Source: Lentisphaerales bacterium (GTDB taxonomy: Bacteria; Verrucomicrobiota; Lentisphaeria; Lentisphaerales; Lentisphaeraceae). From it: DNA of 47,573 nucleotides. The stretch lies in assembly GCA_022446985.1 (NCBI GenBank), contig JAKVBD010000040.1, positions 1 to 47,573 of the forward strand. Direction: 5' to 3'. The notes beneath the pieces were generated by a model, which was not told where the DNA came from, did no database searches, and worked only from the letters and a program-made list of their open reading frames with translations. Positions 8,787 through 17,192 of the stretch are shown here, in pieces (positions within the stretch are counted from its first letter, which is position 1; each line of letters opens with the position of its first letter). The position numbers were made by a program, and so were the translations under genes.

Positions 8787-10061
8787 TTAGTCTAGAGTAA
8801 TCTCTGTTTTACCGTTCATGTAAGGAACAAGAACATCCGGTATTTCTATTGTGCCATCTTCACGCTGGTATGTTTCCATAATGGCGACAACACAACGAGG
8901 AAGTGCAAGGCCAGATCCGTTTAGAGTGTGAAGGAAACTAGGTTTGGCACCTTTTTCCGTTCTGTAGCGCAGGTTAGCACGTCTTGCCTGGAAATCTTCA
9001 AAGTTGGAACATGAACTGACTTCAAGGTAACGGCCGATGCCTGGTGCCCATACTTCGATGTCGTAGCACTTTGCTGCACTGAAACCTATGTCCGCAGTAC
9101 AGAGCTCGATTACACGGTAGTGAAGACCAAGGTTTTGTAGAAGCTGCTCGGCATCTGCAACAAGAAGCTCAAGCTCAGTGTAACTCTGATCAGGCTCAAC
9201 AAGTTTGACCATTTCAACTTTGTTGAATTGGTGAACACGAATAATACCGCGAGTGTCTTTACCTGCAGCACCAGCTTCACGACGGAAACATGGAGTATAA
9301 GCACACATGTACTTCGGAAGGTCTACATTTTCGAGGATTTCGCCACCGTAGATGTTCGTAACTGGAACTTCAGCTGTAGGAATTAGGTAAACGTCATCTT
9401 TTTCAGAGTAGTAAAGATCGTCGTGGAACTTAGGAAGTTGGCCTGTACCAGTCATAGTCTTTGGAGTCACGATGAAAGGCGTCCAGTTTTCCTGGTAACC
9501 ATTTTCTGTGTGACGGTCAAGGAAGAAGTTGATCAGGGCTCTTTCAAGTTGTGCTCCGGCACCACGGTAAAGGGCAAAACCACTACCGCTTATTTTTGCG
9601 CCGCGTTCCATGTCGAGAATCCCCAGTTTTTCACCTAGATCCCAGTGAGCTTGTGGCTCAAAGTCAAATTCAGCTTTGGTACCCCAGTCTCTAACGAATG
9701 GATTATCGTCTTCTGACTTACCTTCGGGAGCACAGTCCGCAGGTGGGTTTGGCAGGCTAAGTAGAGTATTGTGAATTTCAGAAGATAGTTCATTGGCTTT
9801 ATCATCAAGATCTTTTATGTCATCGCCAATTTTTTTGACCGCAGCCATTTGTTCTGTAGCATCACCGCCGGATTTTTTGATCTGGCCGATTTTTTGAGAC
9901 TCATCTTTTCTTACAGATTTGAGCTCTTCAGCTTTAGTAATAGTTTCACGCCACTCTTTATCTTTAGCGAGAATATCGTCGACATCGACTTCCAGTCCAC
10001 GGCTTAACCATTTTTTTCTGAAGGTTTCGGCATCTTCGCGAAGTTGTTTAATATCAATCAT
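8787..10061 (-). CDS. serS: Seryl-tRNA synthetase
   Basis: Class II aminoacyl-tRNA synthetase that charges tRNA-Ser (and tRNA-Sec where present) with serine. At 424 residues it has the usual bacterial length. The N-terminal domain is the antiparallel coiled-coil arm (about residues 1-105, starting MIDIKQLREDAETFRKK). Motif 2 is seen as CFRREAGAAGKDTRGIIRVHQF, preceded by the serine-binding TAEVPVTN segment. Motif 3 is NGSGLALPRCVVAIMETYQ near the C-terminus. It appears monocistronic with a strong terminator downstream. Confidence 0.98.
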   Translation of the reverse strand: MIDIKQLREDAETFRKKWLSRGLEVDVDDILAKDKEWRETITKAEELKSVRKDESQKIGQIKKSGGDATEQMAAVKKIGDDIKDLDDKANELSSEIHNTLLSLPNPPADCAPEGKSEDDNPFVRDWGTKAEFDFEPQAHWDLGEKLGILDMERGAKISGSGFALYRGAGAQLERALINFFLDRHTENGYQENWTPFIVTPKTMTGTGQLPKFHDDLYYSEKDDVYLIPTAEVPVTNIYGGEILENVDLPKYMCAYTPCFRREAGAAGKDTRGIIRVHQFNKVEMVKLVEPDQSYTELELLVADAEQLLQNLGLHYRVIELCTADIGFSAAKCYDIEVWAPGIGRYLEVSSCSNFEDFQARRANLRYRTEKGAKPSFLHTLNGSGLALPRCVVAIMETYQREDGTIEIPDVLVPYMNGKTEITLD

Positions 10062-10223
10062 TTTGTAATCCGTATAAAAATCTAAAAATTCAATTCCTCA
10101 TATACTACATAGCTTTGTATTTATTTCAGCTTGATCGGAAAAAAATAAATCACGATTGATTATGTTTTAATGAAGTGCAGATTAGGAAATTCCGAATATT
10201 AAAAACAGGCCGGTAAATTACAC

Positions 10224-11144
10224 ATGAATGATGAAGAACATTCACTCATTTTAAAAGCTATAGCAGACGAAACGCGTCTTCGTATGATCAGACTTTTACA
10301 CAAAGAAGAGCTGAATGTTCAGGAAATTTGTGAAATACTGCAAATGCCACAGCCGAGAATCAGTCGTCACCTGGCAACTTTGAAACAGGTAAGCCTTGTG
10401 AAAGATCGCCGTGATGGCACGAGGATGTATTATTCTCTCAGTTCTTTAAATAGCGATATGCTGGTTCTTAAGTCATATATAGAATCTATATGCGCTCAGA
10501 CTCATAGTGACCTGAGTCGTTTGGCCGACACTATTACTAAAAGAGCTGAAACGAGTCTTGAGTTTGCCAGTGATATGGCAGAACATTGGGATGAAATTAG
10601 TGCGGATTTACACAGCCCATTAGCATCAATGTTCTCTATCGCCGCTCTGACTCCCAGAGGGTTAACTGTTGCGGACCTTGGATCAGGAACAGGTATAATG
10701 CTACCTCTTCTTTCAAAGTTTGCCTCGAAGGTTTACTCTGTAGATCATTCTGAGCAAATGATTGATATGGCGAAAAAACGTTGTGATCAGCTTGGGATCG
10801 AAAATGTTGAGTATATCTGCTCAGATTTAAATGATATCAGCGGCAAAGTAGATCAATCAGATGCTTTACTTTTACATTTTGTAATGCACCAGGTCGCTAG
10901 CCCTGCGACACTTTTAAAAGATCTTAAAGCCAGTCTAAAGCCTGGAGGCAGAATTGTTGTTGTGGACCAGATGAAACATGAAGATGAGAGTGTTCGTCGA
11001 AAGTATGGTTCTCTTTGGCTGGGTTTTGAGGAAGAACAGTTAACTCAGTGGTTTACAGAAGCAGGTTATAAAGACATAGAGTGGATGCTGCTGTCTGAAG
11101 ATTCACCTAAAAGTGTTTTCGTAGCCAGCGCGGCTTATTCATAA
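10224..11144 (+). CDS. ArsR-type winged-helix regulator fused to a SAM-dependent methyltransferase
   Basis: A 306-residue two-domain protein. Residues 1-100 are an ArsR-like winged helix (LKAIADETRLRMIRLLHKEELNVQEICEILQMPQPRISRHLATL) with the wing DGTRMYYSL. Residues about 130-300 are a class I methyltransferase with motif I VADLGSGTGIMLPLL, an acidic residue at SVDHSEQMI, and a PGGRIVVVD post-motif. The classic arsenic ELCVCDL motif is absent, so metal sensing is not supported. The architecture is known in many bacteria, where it has been linked to sulfur-metabolite or metalloid methylation, but the substrate is unknown. The gene is divergent from serS across a 160-base spacer. Confidence 0.9.
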   Translation: MNDEEHSLILKAIADETRLRMIRLLHKEELNVQEICEILQMPQPRISRHLATLKQVSLVKDRRDGTRMYYSLSSLNSDMLVLKSYIESICAQTHSDLSRLADTITKRAETSLEFASDMAEHWDEISADLHSPLASMFSIAALTPRGLTVADLGSGTGIMLPLLSKFASKVYSVDHSEQMIDMAKKRCDQLGIENVEYICSDLNDISGKVDQSDALLLHFVMHQVASPATLLKDLKASLKPGGRIVVVDQMKHEDESVRRKYGSLWLGFEEEQLTQWFTEAGYKDIEWMLLSEDSPKSVFVASAAYS

Positions 11145-11162
11145 GTATTTATCTAACAGTTT

Positions 11163-11241
11163 TTTAACAAATCAAGTCTGGCTTTATGTGCGCGTTTTCG
11201 TTACCTTTGAATTAACGATAACAAAAGGCTGATTTGTTAAA
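11163..11241 (+). promoter_or_regulatory. Large inverted repeat overlapping the start codon of the Y1 transposase gene
   Basis: A perfect 12-base inverted repeat, TTTAACAAATCA (11163-11174) and TGATTTGTTAAA (11230-11241), ends on the A of the transposase ATG. Inside it is a second hairpin, TCGTTA/TAACGA (11198-11203 and 11213-11218). In an mRNA started upstream, the fold would bury the start codon, as the 5' stem-loops of IS200-type elements do. The resemblance is structural; no experiment is implied. Confidence 0.55.
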
Positions 11242-11663
11242 TGAACAATGCCACCATACTACATATAATCTTCTGCATAACGGATAATGGCTTTGAACTA
11301 AGCAGTAATTTCAATAAGAGGTTAACTGATTATCTCGAAATTTGTTGTATCAAAGAAAGTTGTCAGTTAATAGAAGCAGAGTGCTTGGTAGATCATCTTC
11401 ACATTTTGATCAGAATTCGCCATGAGTTATCTGTGTCTCAAGTAGTTCAGCAGTTAAAAAGAGAATCGCAAAACTGGGTTCAAGATCAATATTTTAAGGG
11501 CTTTACTTGGAAAGCAGGATACTCTGCCTTTTCTCTGACTTCGGAAAAGATCGCGGGAGTTGCCAGTTTGATAGGTAATCAAAAAGAATTACATAATTTT
11601 ATATCTTTTAAAGATGAACTCGAGATCATGATAAGTGATGGCTTCGAGAATATAAAATACTGA
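11241..11663 (+). CDS. REP-associated / IS200-like Y1 transposase homologue lacking the catalytic tyrosine
   Basis: A 140-residue protein of the HUH single-strand transposase family (Y1_Tnp). The HUH motif is present as VDHLHILI near residue 55, and later segments LSVSQVVQQLKRESQNWV and FTWKAGYSAFSL match the family closely. In active relatives a tyrosine follows as V-x-x-Y-I-x-N-Q; here the same place reads VASLIGNQKELH, with Leu in place of Tyr. The nucleophile that cuts DNA therefore seems lost although the frame is intact. It could be a decaying copy or a protein kept for DNA or RNA hairpin binding. No left or right element ends were recognised apart from the upstream inverted repeat. Confidence 0.85.
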   Translation: MNNATILHIIFCITDNGFELSSNFNKRLTDYLEICCIKESCQLIEAECLVDHLHILIRIRHELSVSQVVQQLKRESQNWVQDQYFKGFTWKAGYSAFSLTSEKIAGVASLIGNQKELHNFISFKDELEIMISDGFENIKY

Positions 11664-11773
11664 AAACTAACACTTTCCTCTAGACATCGGACTCTTCTTA
11701 AAGAATTGCATTGCCTCTCAAATTTTTGTAAACTTATTTAGAAAGGGGACGGTAATTAAGATGGAAAGGAACG

Positions 11774-13321
11774 ATGAGCGAAGAATGCTCACATACTACA
11801 ATTCAGTTGCCGAAAGAGCAAGAAAGTCAGTTTAATGACCTGAAGGCCAATAGAGAGGCAGGAAAGCGCTACATAGGCTTTTCTGTGGTCAATCGCGGCG
11901 GCATGGGTACAATCTTCAAGACGACTGATGCCAATACTGGTCGTGAAATTGCTATGAAGATGGCTGTAAATGCAGACAATGAAGAGCAATCTTTAGTGCG
12001 TTTGCTCCATGAGGCTAAAGTTACTGCGAATCTAGAACATCCCAATATTATCCCGGTTCACGAAATCAGTTGTGATACAAACGATGATATTTACTATACC
12101 ATGAAGTATGTTCAAGGAGACAGCCTTGGTTGTGTCCTCGACAAGCTCGCTGCTGATGACAAAGAGTACCTGGCAAAGTTTCCTTTGACTCGATTATTAA
12201 ATATTTTTCTAAGGATTTGTGATGGAGTTGCTTTTTCACACTCTAAAGGGGTTATTCACCGGGACCTTAAACCTGATAATATAATGATCGGAGACTTCGG
12301 TGAAGTATTGATCATGGATTGGGGAATAGCCAAAGTTCAAGATAAAGAAAGCTTAACTCGCACCCATAACGAAATGTTTGATGTTGATGTCGCACCACTG
12401 GCAGAAACTTATTCTGGTAAGGACGCTCACTTAACGACGCATTCGGGCAATGTCTTTGGAACACCAGCCTTTATGGCTCCCGAACAGATTCGTGGAGAAA
12501 ACGATGACGTGAATGCTCGAACGGACATTTACGCTTTGGGGGGGATTTTATATTATATCCTTGCTTTAAAACTGCCTTGTGGAGAACAGGACGTGCCGAC
12601 TTTATTTAATGTGGTGTTGAATGGCAATATTGTAGCTCCTGCTAAATTACCTTGTTCTATAGACCATAAGCTGCCGCATATTCCCAGTCATCAAATTTCA
12701 GAAAGTCTGTCAGCTGTAACCATGAAAGCGATGGCTTTAGAGCCTGAAAACCGTTATCAGGATGTTAAAAAGCTTCAAGAAGATATTTGTAGTTATATGA
12801 GTGGTTTTGCGACAGTCGCAGAAGATGCCAGTCACTTGCGTCAGTTTGGTTTGATGCTCAATAGGAACTCACTTTTTGTAATGGTCATTTTGTTGATTAT
12901 CACTATGAGTGTGGTGTCTTACGTTAAAGATTTAGATACCGAGAAGCAATTAAAAATAATTCAATATCAGTACGATGAAAATTTGCAGCAGCTAAGCAAA
13001 GGTAAGTCCATGCCATTTCATGAAATGGAATTGGAAGCTTTGACGACACAAGTTCCAGAGTTGTTAATAATTACTGCTAATTTAATCAGTGAGAATAAAA
13101 TAGACAATGCCAGCCGGCTTTTAGCCGTAATCTTTGCAGTAGATAAAACATCTCCAGAAGCTTACTGTTTGCAGGGAATTGTTTATGAAAGACGCAAGCG
13201 TTTTGAAAGTGCGGTAGAAGCTTACCGAGCTGCTTTGAGAAGGAATCCGAATTCTTCTGCGGCCAGTGAGGGAATCAAGCGTTGCACAGTTTTAGCTGCG
13301 AATGCTAAAGATTCTCTTTAA
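11774..13321 (+). CDS. Membrane-bound Ser/Thr protein kinase with C-terminal TPR-like segment
   Basis: A Hanks-type kinase of 515 residues. The glycine loop is RGGMGTIF (41-48), the ATP lysine is K62 in IAMKMA, and the catalytic loop is HRDLKPDN from residue 162. The magnesium motif is DWG (182-184) instead of DFG, as is common in PVC bacteria, and the activation-loop end is FGTPAFMAPEQ. One transmembrane helix lies at about 367-384, placing the C-terminal 130 residues outside the cytoplasm; these include a TPR-like pair (YCLQGIVYERRKRFESAVEAYRAALRRNP). It likely phosphorylates regulatory partners in response to an envelope signal, but no partner gene is adjacent. Its 3' end overlaps the converging lipoprotein gene by 17 bases. 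Confidence 0.93.
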   Translation: MSEECSHTTIQLPKEQESQFNDLKANREAGKRYIGFSVVNRGGMGTIFKTTDANTGREIAMKMAVNADNEEQSLVRLLHEAKVTANLEHPNIIPVHEISCDTNDDIYYTMKYVQGDSLGCVLDKLAADDKEYLAKFPLTRLLNIFLRICDGVAFSHSKGVIHRDLKPDNIMIGDFGEVLIMDWGIAKVQDKESLTRTHNEMFDVDVAPLAETYSGKDAHLTTHSGNVFGTPAFMAPEQIRGENDDVNARTDIYALGGILYYILALKLPCGEQDVPTLFNVVLNGNIVAPAKLPCSIDHKLPHIPSHQISESLSAVTMKAMALEPENRYQDVKKLQEDICSYMSGFATVAEDASHLRQFGLMLNRNSLFVMVILLIITMSVVSYVKDLDTEKQLKIIQYQYDENLQQLSKGKSMPFHEMELEALTTQVPELLIITANLISENKIDNASRLLAVIFAVDKTSPEAYCLQGIVYERRKRFESAVEAYRAALRRNPNSSAASEGIKRCTVLAANAKDSL

Positions 13322-14045
13322 AAATATACTGAACTTTCCAACTGATTCTGCCCTTACTGTTTAAGGCTTGCTGTTTTCCTGTTGCTATTTTTGTTTCCTG
13401 ACCCAGGTTTTTTAAATTGAGAATCAAGTCTTTGACTTTTGATGCAACTATTTTAAGAGTTAATTGGTCTTTTCCTGGGATTTTTACGATCAAGTTGCCG
13501 TTTAAAGGTAAATCACTCTGTGCAATGCTTTTTAAATTTGATGAAGACCAATCACCAGTTATGAGGTAGTGTTCTGGTTTTTCCTTTAGCTTCATAAAAG
13601 ATTCCCACTGGTACTTAAGTTCTTTATCTGAACTGTAGTTTTTGACATTGTAGATAACTTCAACTGTATATTCGTCAGTATCATCATTATACGATACGTT
13701 AAATGATCGACGAAATGAATAAGCTCTACTTTTGCGTACATCGATAATAAGCAAGCCGCTACTATCATCCATAAGAAGAGCGTTTTGCTTCTTAAAATCA
13801 TCATGCTCTTCAGGGAAATTTTCAGAGATCGGCTCCATCAGTATTTCTTTGCCTTTCCAACTTATACTTTTGATCTCACCGCCATTGTTCTCAGAAAGAG
13901 TCAGGCTCAGTTTTTCTTGCTCATGAAAGAGGGACTTTTCAACACTGGTAACCACGGTGGTATTGTCATCTGGATTAGTTGAAATAAACTCTATTGAAGT
14001 GCAAGAAGTAAGAAGAAGTGAGAGAAAAAGTAGTAGTTGTTTCAT
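13305..14045 (-). CDS. Predicted lipoprotein of unknown function
   Basis: The 246-residue product begins MKQLLLFLSLLLTSC, a short lipoprotein signal with lipobox LTSC, so it is probably anchored to a membrane from the periplasmic side. The rest is rich in beta-strand patterns (SLTLSENNGGEIKSISWKGKEIL, YTVEVIYNVKNYS) reminiscent of galactose-mutarotase or DUF4380-like beta-sandwich folds, but this similarity is too weak to assign function. The start overlaps the methyltransferase stop by four bases (ATGA), with AAGG upstream. It is third in a DUF2797-methyltransferase-lipoprotein operon. Confidence 0.72.
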   Translation of the reverse strand: MKQLLLFLSLLLTSCTSIEFISTNPDDNTTVVTSVEKSLFHEQEKLSLTLSENNGGEIKSISWKGKEILMEPISENFPEEHDDFKKQNALLMDDSSGLLIIDVRKSRAYSFRRSFNVSYNDDTDEYTVEVIYNVKNYSSDKELKYQWESFMKLKEKPEHYLITGDWSSSNLKSIAQSDLPLNGNLIVKIPGKDQLTLKIVASKVKDLILNLKNLGQETKIATGKQQALNSKGRISWKVQYIFKENL

Positions 14046-14656
14046 TTTTTTACCTTAAATGCAATGAATCTTTCTCTGGTTTTACGTCTGCCATGAGAGT
14101 TATTTGGTGTATGCCAATCTAAAATCTCAAAATCTTTTTCAAATAACTCTTTAACCTCTTCTTCGGAAGTAGCGTGAGGCGGTCCTTTATCGTCCGCTGG
14201 ATCAAAGCGATAAAAAAGTCCAAACAGGATTCCGTCTGGTTTCAAAATACTTTTGACAGATTCGACGTACTTTGGGCGATTCTCAGGAGGTATAGCACAA
14301 AAACAGGTGTGTTCTAGAACGTAGTCGAAAGAGCTTTCGAAATCGTCAGGAAGATTGAGAATATCTCCAAGGAATGGAGTCAACTTGTCATTTGAGTCAG
14401 AATATTTTTTAATGCCTTTTACAGCACTAGGAGCAAAATCAATAGCAGTGACAGCAAAACCATTTTTCGCAAAATAGACAGCGTCGTGACCCAGACCCGC
14501 CCCGAAAGCGGCGATTTTTCCCTGACTCAGCCAGCTTGGAGGTCTTTCAAGAAGTGAGACAAATGGCGGTGCTGGTTTGCCGATGTCCCAGCCAGCATCA
14601 TTTGTCTGGTAAATTTTTTCCCAGCTGTTGGGATCATCAGTACCGTCAATTTTCAT
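14042..14656 (-). CDS. SAM-dependent methyltransferase, thiopurine methyltransferase (TPMT) type
   Basis: A 204-residue class I methyltransferase. The N-terminal WEKIYQTNDAGWDIGKPAPPF is the TPMT/TehB-like signature in which the tryptophan-rich loop lines the substrate site. Motif I is AAFGAGLGHDAVYFA (the usual PGCG is replaced by FGAG), the acidic ribose-binding residue lies in VTAIDFAP, and the segment FDYVLEHTCFCAIPPENRP is typical of the family. Relatives methylate sulfur, selenium or tellurium compounds; the substrate here is unknown. The gene lies 4 bases after the DUF2797 gene, with AAGGA inside that gene's last codons serving as ribosome-binding site. Confidence 0.9.
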   Translation of the reverse strand: MKIDGTDDPNSWEKIYQTNDAGWDIGKPAPPFVSLLERPPSWLSQGKIAAFGAGLGHDAVYFAKNGFAVTAIDFAPSAVKGIKKYSDSNDKLTPFLGDILNLPDDFESSFDYVLEHTCFCAIPPENRPKYVESVKSILKPDGILFGLFYRFDPADDKGPPHATSEEEVKELFEKDFEILDWHTPNNSHGRRKTRERFIAFKVKK

Positions 14657-14660
14657 TTAA

Positions 14661-15470
14661 TTATCCTTCGACGGTCAGACCAATTTCAAAACCGGCATGT
14701 GAACGCAAGTTCAAAACTTCATTGTCAAAGAGTAGATACTGTCCCTTTATGCCAGTAAGAACTTTACTGATAAATGGCATCTTCGTCAGGTTGCATGATT
14801 TTACTTTTTCCGGATAAGCTGTTACCGGGTAATTTAATTTATAGGACTTTGGTTCTTCGATAAGATGTTCTTTTTGTTCCTCATCGAGAGTTGCTTTAGC
14901 CATGTCGATATAATCTTCAAAAGGAACATCCGTCACATCATTTGTAAGCATTTTTCGCCAGTTGGTTTTGTCGGACATTTTCTCAGACACGGAGTATTCT
15001 GCTAGTCCTACTTCACGGCGATTCGGGAATGAACCGATAGCCATACCTTCTATGGCACCTTGATCCATCCAACGACCAAAAGGCACTGTGCCACGAGTTA
15101 TACCAATCTTTATGGAACTGCTACGGGCAAGGTAAAGTGTGTGTGGCTTGAAACAGTTATCTAAACCCCACTGAGGGTCACGGCAAGTACCTTTGTGATG
15201 GTGGCAGGTGTGCGGTTTAAGAATACACATATCTGCTTGTGGCAGTGACATCATGCATGGGTAGCAGAGACCATCGCTGTAAGTCTTACGGATTTTTTTA
15301 CCACAGCCAGTACAAAAGATTTTACCGCTGAAAGACAAGGTAACTTCCTTACCAATGGCATCATTTAAATTACAAACAGACTCATTATCCAGATTGAGGT
15401 GGTAAGTGACGTCGCCGGTTGCTTCGTCGTATTGATTATTCATCTTTCTAAGAGTGCCGTTATAGTCCAT
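14661..15470 (-). CDS. DUF2797 protein (Cys-rich, nucleic-acid-associated family of unknown function)
   Basis: A 269-residue protein matching DUF2797 across its length. The N-terminal half carries paired cysteines: FCTGCGKKIRKTYSDGLCYPC, then CHHHKGTCRDPQWGLDNCFKPH, likely zinc sites. The hallmark segment LYLARSSSIKIGITRGTVPFGRWMDQGA lies at about residues 110-138 and recalls GIY-YIG-like folds that act on nucleic acid. The C-terminus ends in a beta-rich part with GIKGQYLLFD. Function is unknown. It heads a three-gene operon, with AAGGA placed well before the ATG at 15470. Confidence 0.88.
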   Translation of the reverse strand: MDYNGTLRKMNNQYDEATGDVTYHLNLDNESVCNLNDAIGKEVTLSFSGKIFCTGCGKKIRKTYSDGLCYPCMMSLPQADMCILKPHTCHHHKGTCRDPQWGLDNCFKPHTLYLARSSSIKIGITRGTVPFGRWMDQGAIEGMAIGSFPNRREVGLAEYSVSEKMSDKTNWRKMLTNDVTDVPFEDYIDMAKATLDEEQKEHLIEEPKSYKLNYPVTAYPEKVKSCNLTKMPFISKVLTGIKGQYLLFDNEVLNLRSHAGFEIGLTVEG

Positions 15471-15503
15471 TGTATTCCTTGAGAGTTAATCACATCATGC
15501 CTT

Positions 15504-15543
15504 TATAAGCTAATCGGTAATGACATTTTCCCAATAGCTTATA
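15504..15543. repeat. Inverted repeat upstream of the DUF2797 gene
   Basis: The perfect 9-base arms TATAAGCTA (15504-15512) and TAGCTTATA (15535-15543) are separated by 22 bases. They lie 34-73 bases before the DUF2797 start codon, a place suited to an operator, but could equally form a weak terminator stem for the broken ATPase gene to the right. No T-tract supports the latter. Confidence 0.4.
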
Positions 15544-15634
15544 GGTGAGATCTTGGTTAATACTTTGGATATGCTTCGGAAGCAGGTTCGCTCCCTACAG
15601 TGAAAATGGTGGTTGTATGAGATTCATAGCTAAA

Positions 15635-16021
15635 TTACTTTGTTCTCGTCTCCATCCAACTCACTCTTTTTGGCTTGGCATTTATGTTTTGCCATTTCCA
15701 GCGTTCTTTGACGAGGAAGATATTTTTGCCCGAAGGTAGTGACTGTGAGCCTTGCTTTGGAATGACTTCTGTATCTACTAAGGTGTGTATTTCTACTTCT
15801 GGTAAATTATCTGGATCAATCTCTTTCTTGTGAAAGTCGTCAATTGTCATTTCTTTACTTGAAACAGCAAGTTCATAGGCTCTTAGAATTGTATTTTTTG
15901 CAGGATGTTTTTTACCTGGATGAATCGGCGTGTTATCTAAGTCAATAGTGACTTCTTCGTTACCAATACAACGAAAGTTTTTGACTTTAATCGAACTTAG
16001 TTTTGGGAATGTATCGTTCAT
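15635..16021 (-). pseudogene. Truncated OLD/RecF-like AAA ATPase with degenerate P-loop
   Basis: The 128-codon frame begins with MNDTFPKLSSIKVKNFRCIG, the conserved opening of RecF/OLD-type SMC-like ATPases. The Walker A site that should read G-x-x-N-x-G-K-S-T reads GKKHPAKNT, so the invariant glycine and serine before and after the lysine are gone. The following TILRAYELAVSSKEMTIDDFHKKEIDPDNLPEVEIH fits the family, and LVKERWKW matches a later conserved strand. The frame then ends, whereas full-length relatives run to 500 residues or more. The rest of the gene is not found in the 15.5 kb region, so it looks like a 5' remnant of a lost defence or repair ATPase. Confidence 0.72.
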
Positions 16022-16253
16022 GTTCTGATTCTACTTATCTGTTTTATTGGTCTATAGTTGCAGTTTTTTGTAGACAGATACGCAAAAGACAAAAGTCTAG
16101 TCACAGGGTAAGATGAAATGTTGAAGGTTAATGGCTATTAAATTCTTACTAGACTCAGTTCAGGTGAGTTTTGATAATCACTGGAAAGGCTGTTTTAGTT
16201 TAAATGATTGGCTTAAGTTTTTCACTTCATTTTTGAGTATATTGTTAACCGCT
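16022..16253. other. Gene-free stretch between two pseudogenes
   Basis: No open frame, repeat or hairpin worth annotating was found between the start of the ATPase remnant and the end of the transposase remnant. It probably holds the terminal part of the old insertion sequence, but no terminal inverted repeat could be recognised. Confidence 0.4.
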
Positions 16254-17057
16254 TTAAGCAACTTCTTGAATTGATTTCATCGGGCTAATTTGAGTTCCTA
16301 ATCTTTGGTTTAACTGTACTTCCTGATTCAATATTGCCTTAATTTCGAGATACTCTGCAGATTTTAAGAGCTCTTTAATTGTAACATTTTCAGCGCCTCC
16401 AATGACTTCAGCAATCCATAGTATGACTTCTTCAATTTGCAGCCAATAATAGTCAACAGTTGCGATATCATTTATTCTCTGGCGTTGATTTCTAAATAAT
16501 TAACCGAGTGTCGATAAATCATTGTTATTCTTATAGAAACTGAACATAGCATGGCGCATGCAAGCAGTGCTCATGTGGGCGATTTGAAATTGAATTTAGT
16601 TGACTGGCAACGTGCTATGGCAAGGTACTGCTTCAGCTCCTTCTGCAGTTATCCCCTTGGAGACCGCCCTGCCGGTCAGTTGGCAGGCAAGAGTTATTTT
16701 GTCCTCAGTTAATTCACGGGAATGCTTGCTAAGCTGTGATTAATTGGCGGCCTTGGCCTTCTTTTTAGCTCTACTAACTAAACAAAAACCAAGGTTACAG
16801 CGAAGGCCTCAACGAATGACTGACAAACCTAAAAACTTATAACCTTGATTCCAGCGGCTACTTGTATGATCATGTACTTTACTGACGCCTTCAATTTTGC
16901 GGCCACTTTTAGCGATCAAGCTGTCATCAAGAACTAAATAGCTTAGAGAATCAATTGTATCTGTTACCGAACAACTCAGAAGTTTTTTTGACAAGTTTGA
17001 TCGGTATCTCACGCCAGTTGATTTCACTGTTATTTTGGAAGCGGTAAAAGGAATCAA
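16254..17057 (-). pseudogene. Remnant of an IS4/IS701-like DDE transposase
   Basis: Pieces of one transposase lie in order on the minus strand but in different frames. The first (16809-17057) reads LVLDDSLIAKSGRKIEGVSKVHDH, with the first catalytic Asp in a family-typical context, followed by a hydrophobic strand. Further on (about 16500-16640) come CQSTKFNF and, after a frameshift, QIAHMSTACMRHAMFSFYK with a stop inside LG*LFR; this is the conserved C-terminal block seen after the catalytic Glu. The tail INDIATVDYYWLQIEEVILW runs to the TAA at 16254-16256. The N-terminus is missing, and there are at least one frameshift and one stop. It is a dead element, perhaps the one that cut off the neighbouring kinase gene. 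Confidence 0.72.
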
Positions 17058-17192
17058 GGCTTACGCTTCGATTTGAAGAGAAAATGGCTTATGTCTCCAA
17101 CTTAAATAATCGTTATTTTAAGCTTAGATCTCAAGTGCAAAACTTCAGTTACTCATATAAAAGAATATGATACAGAAAGAGCGGCACCTTTT

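Noticed and set aside
10224..10530. Possible arsenic-sensing role for the ArsR-like domain
   Set aside because: The ELCVCDL metal-binding motif is missing and no arsenic genes are nearby.
15590..15606. Short GC-rich segment resembling a dispersed REP-like sequence
   Set aside because: Only one copy was noticed in the window and it has no clear hairpin, so a repeat family cannot be supported.
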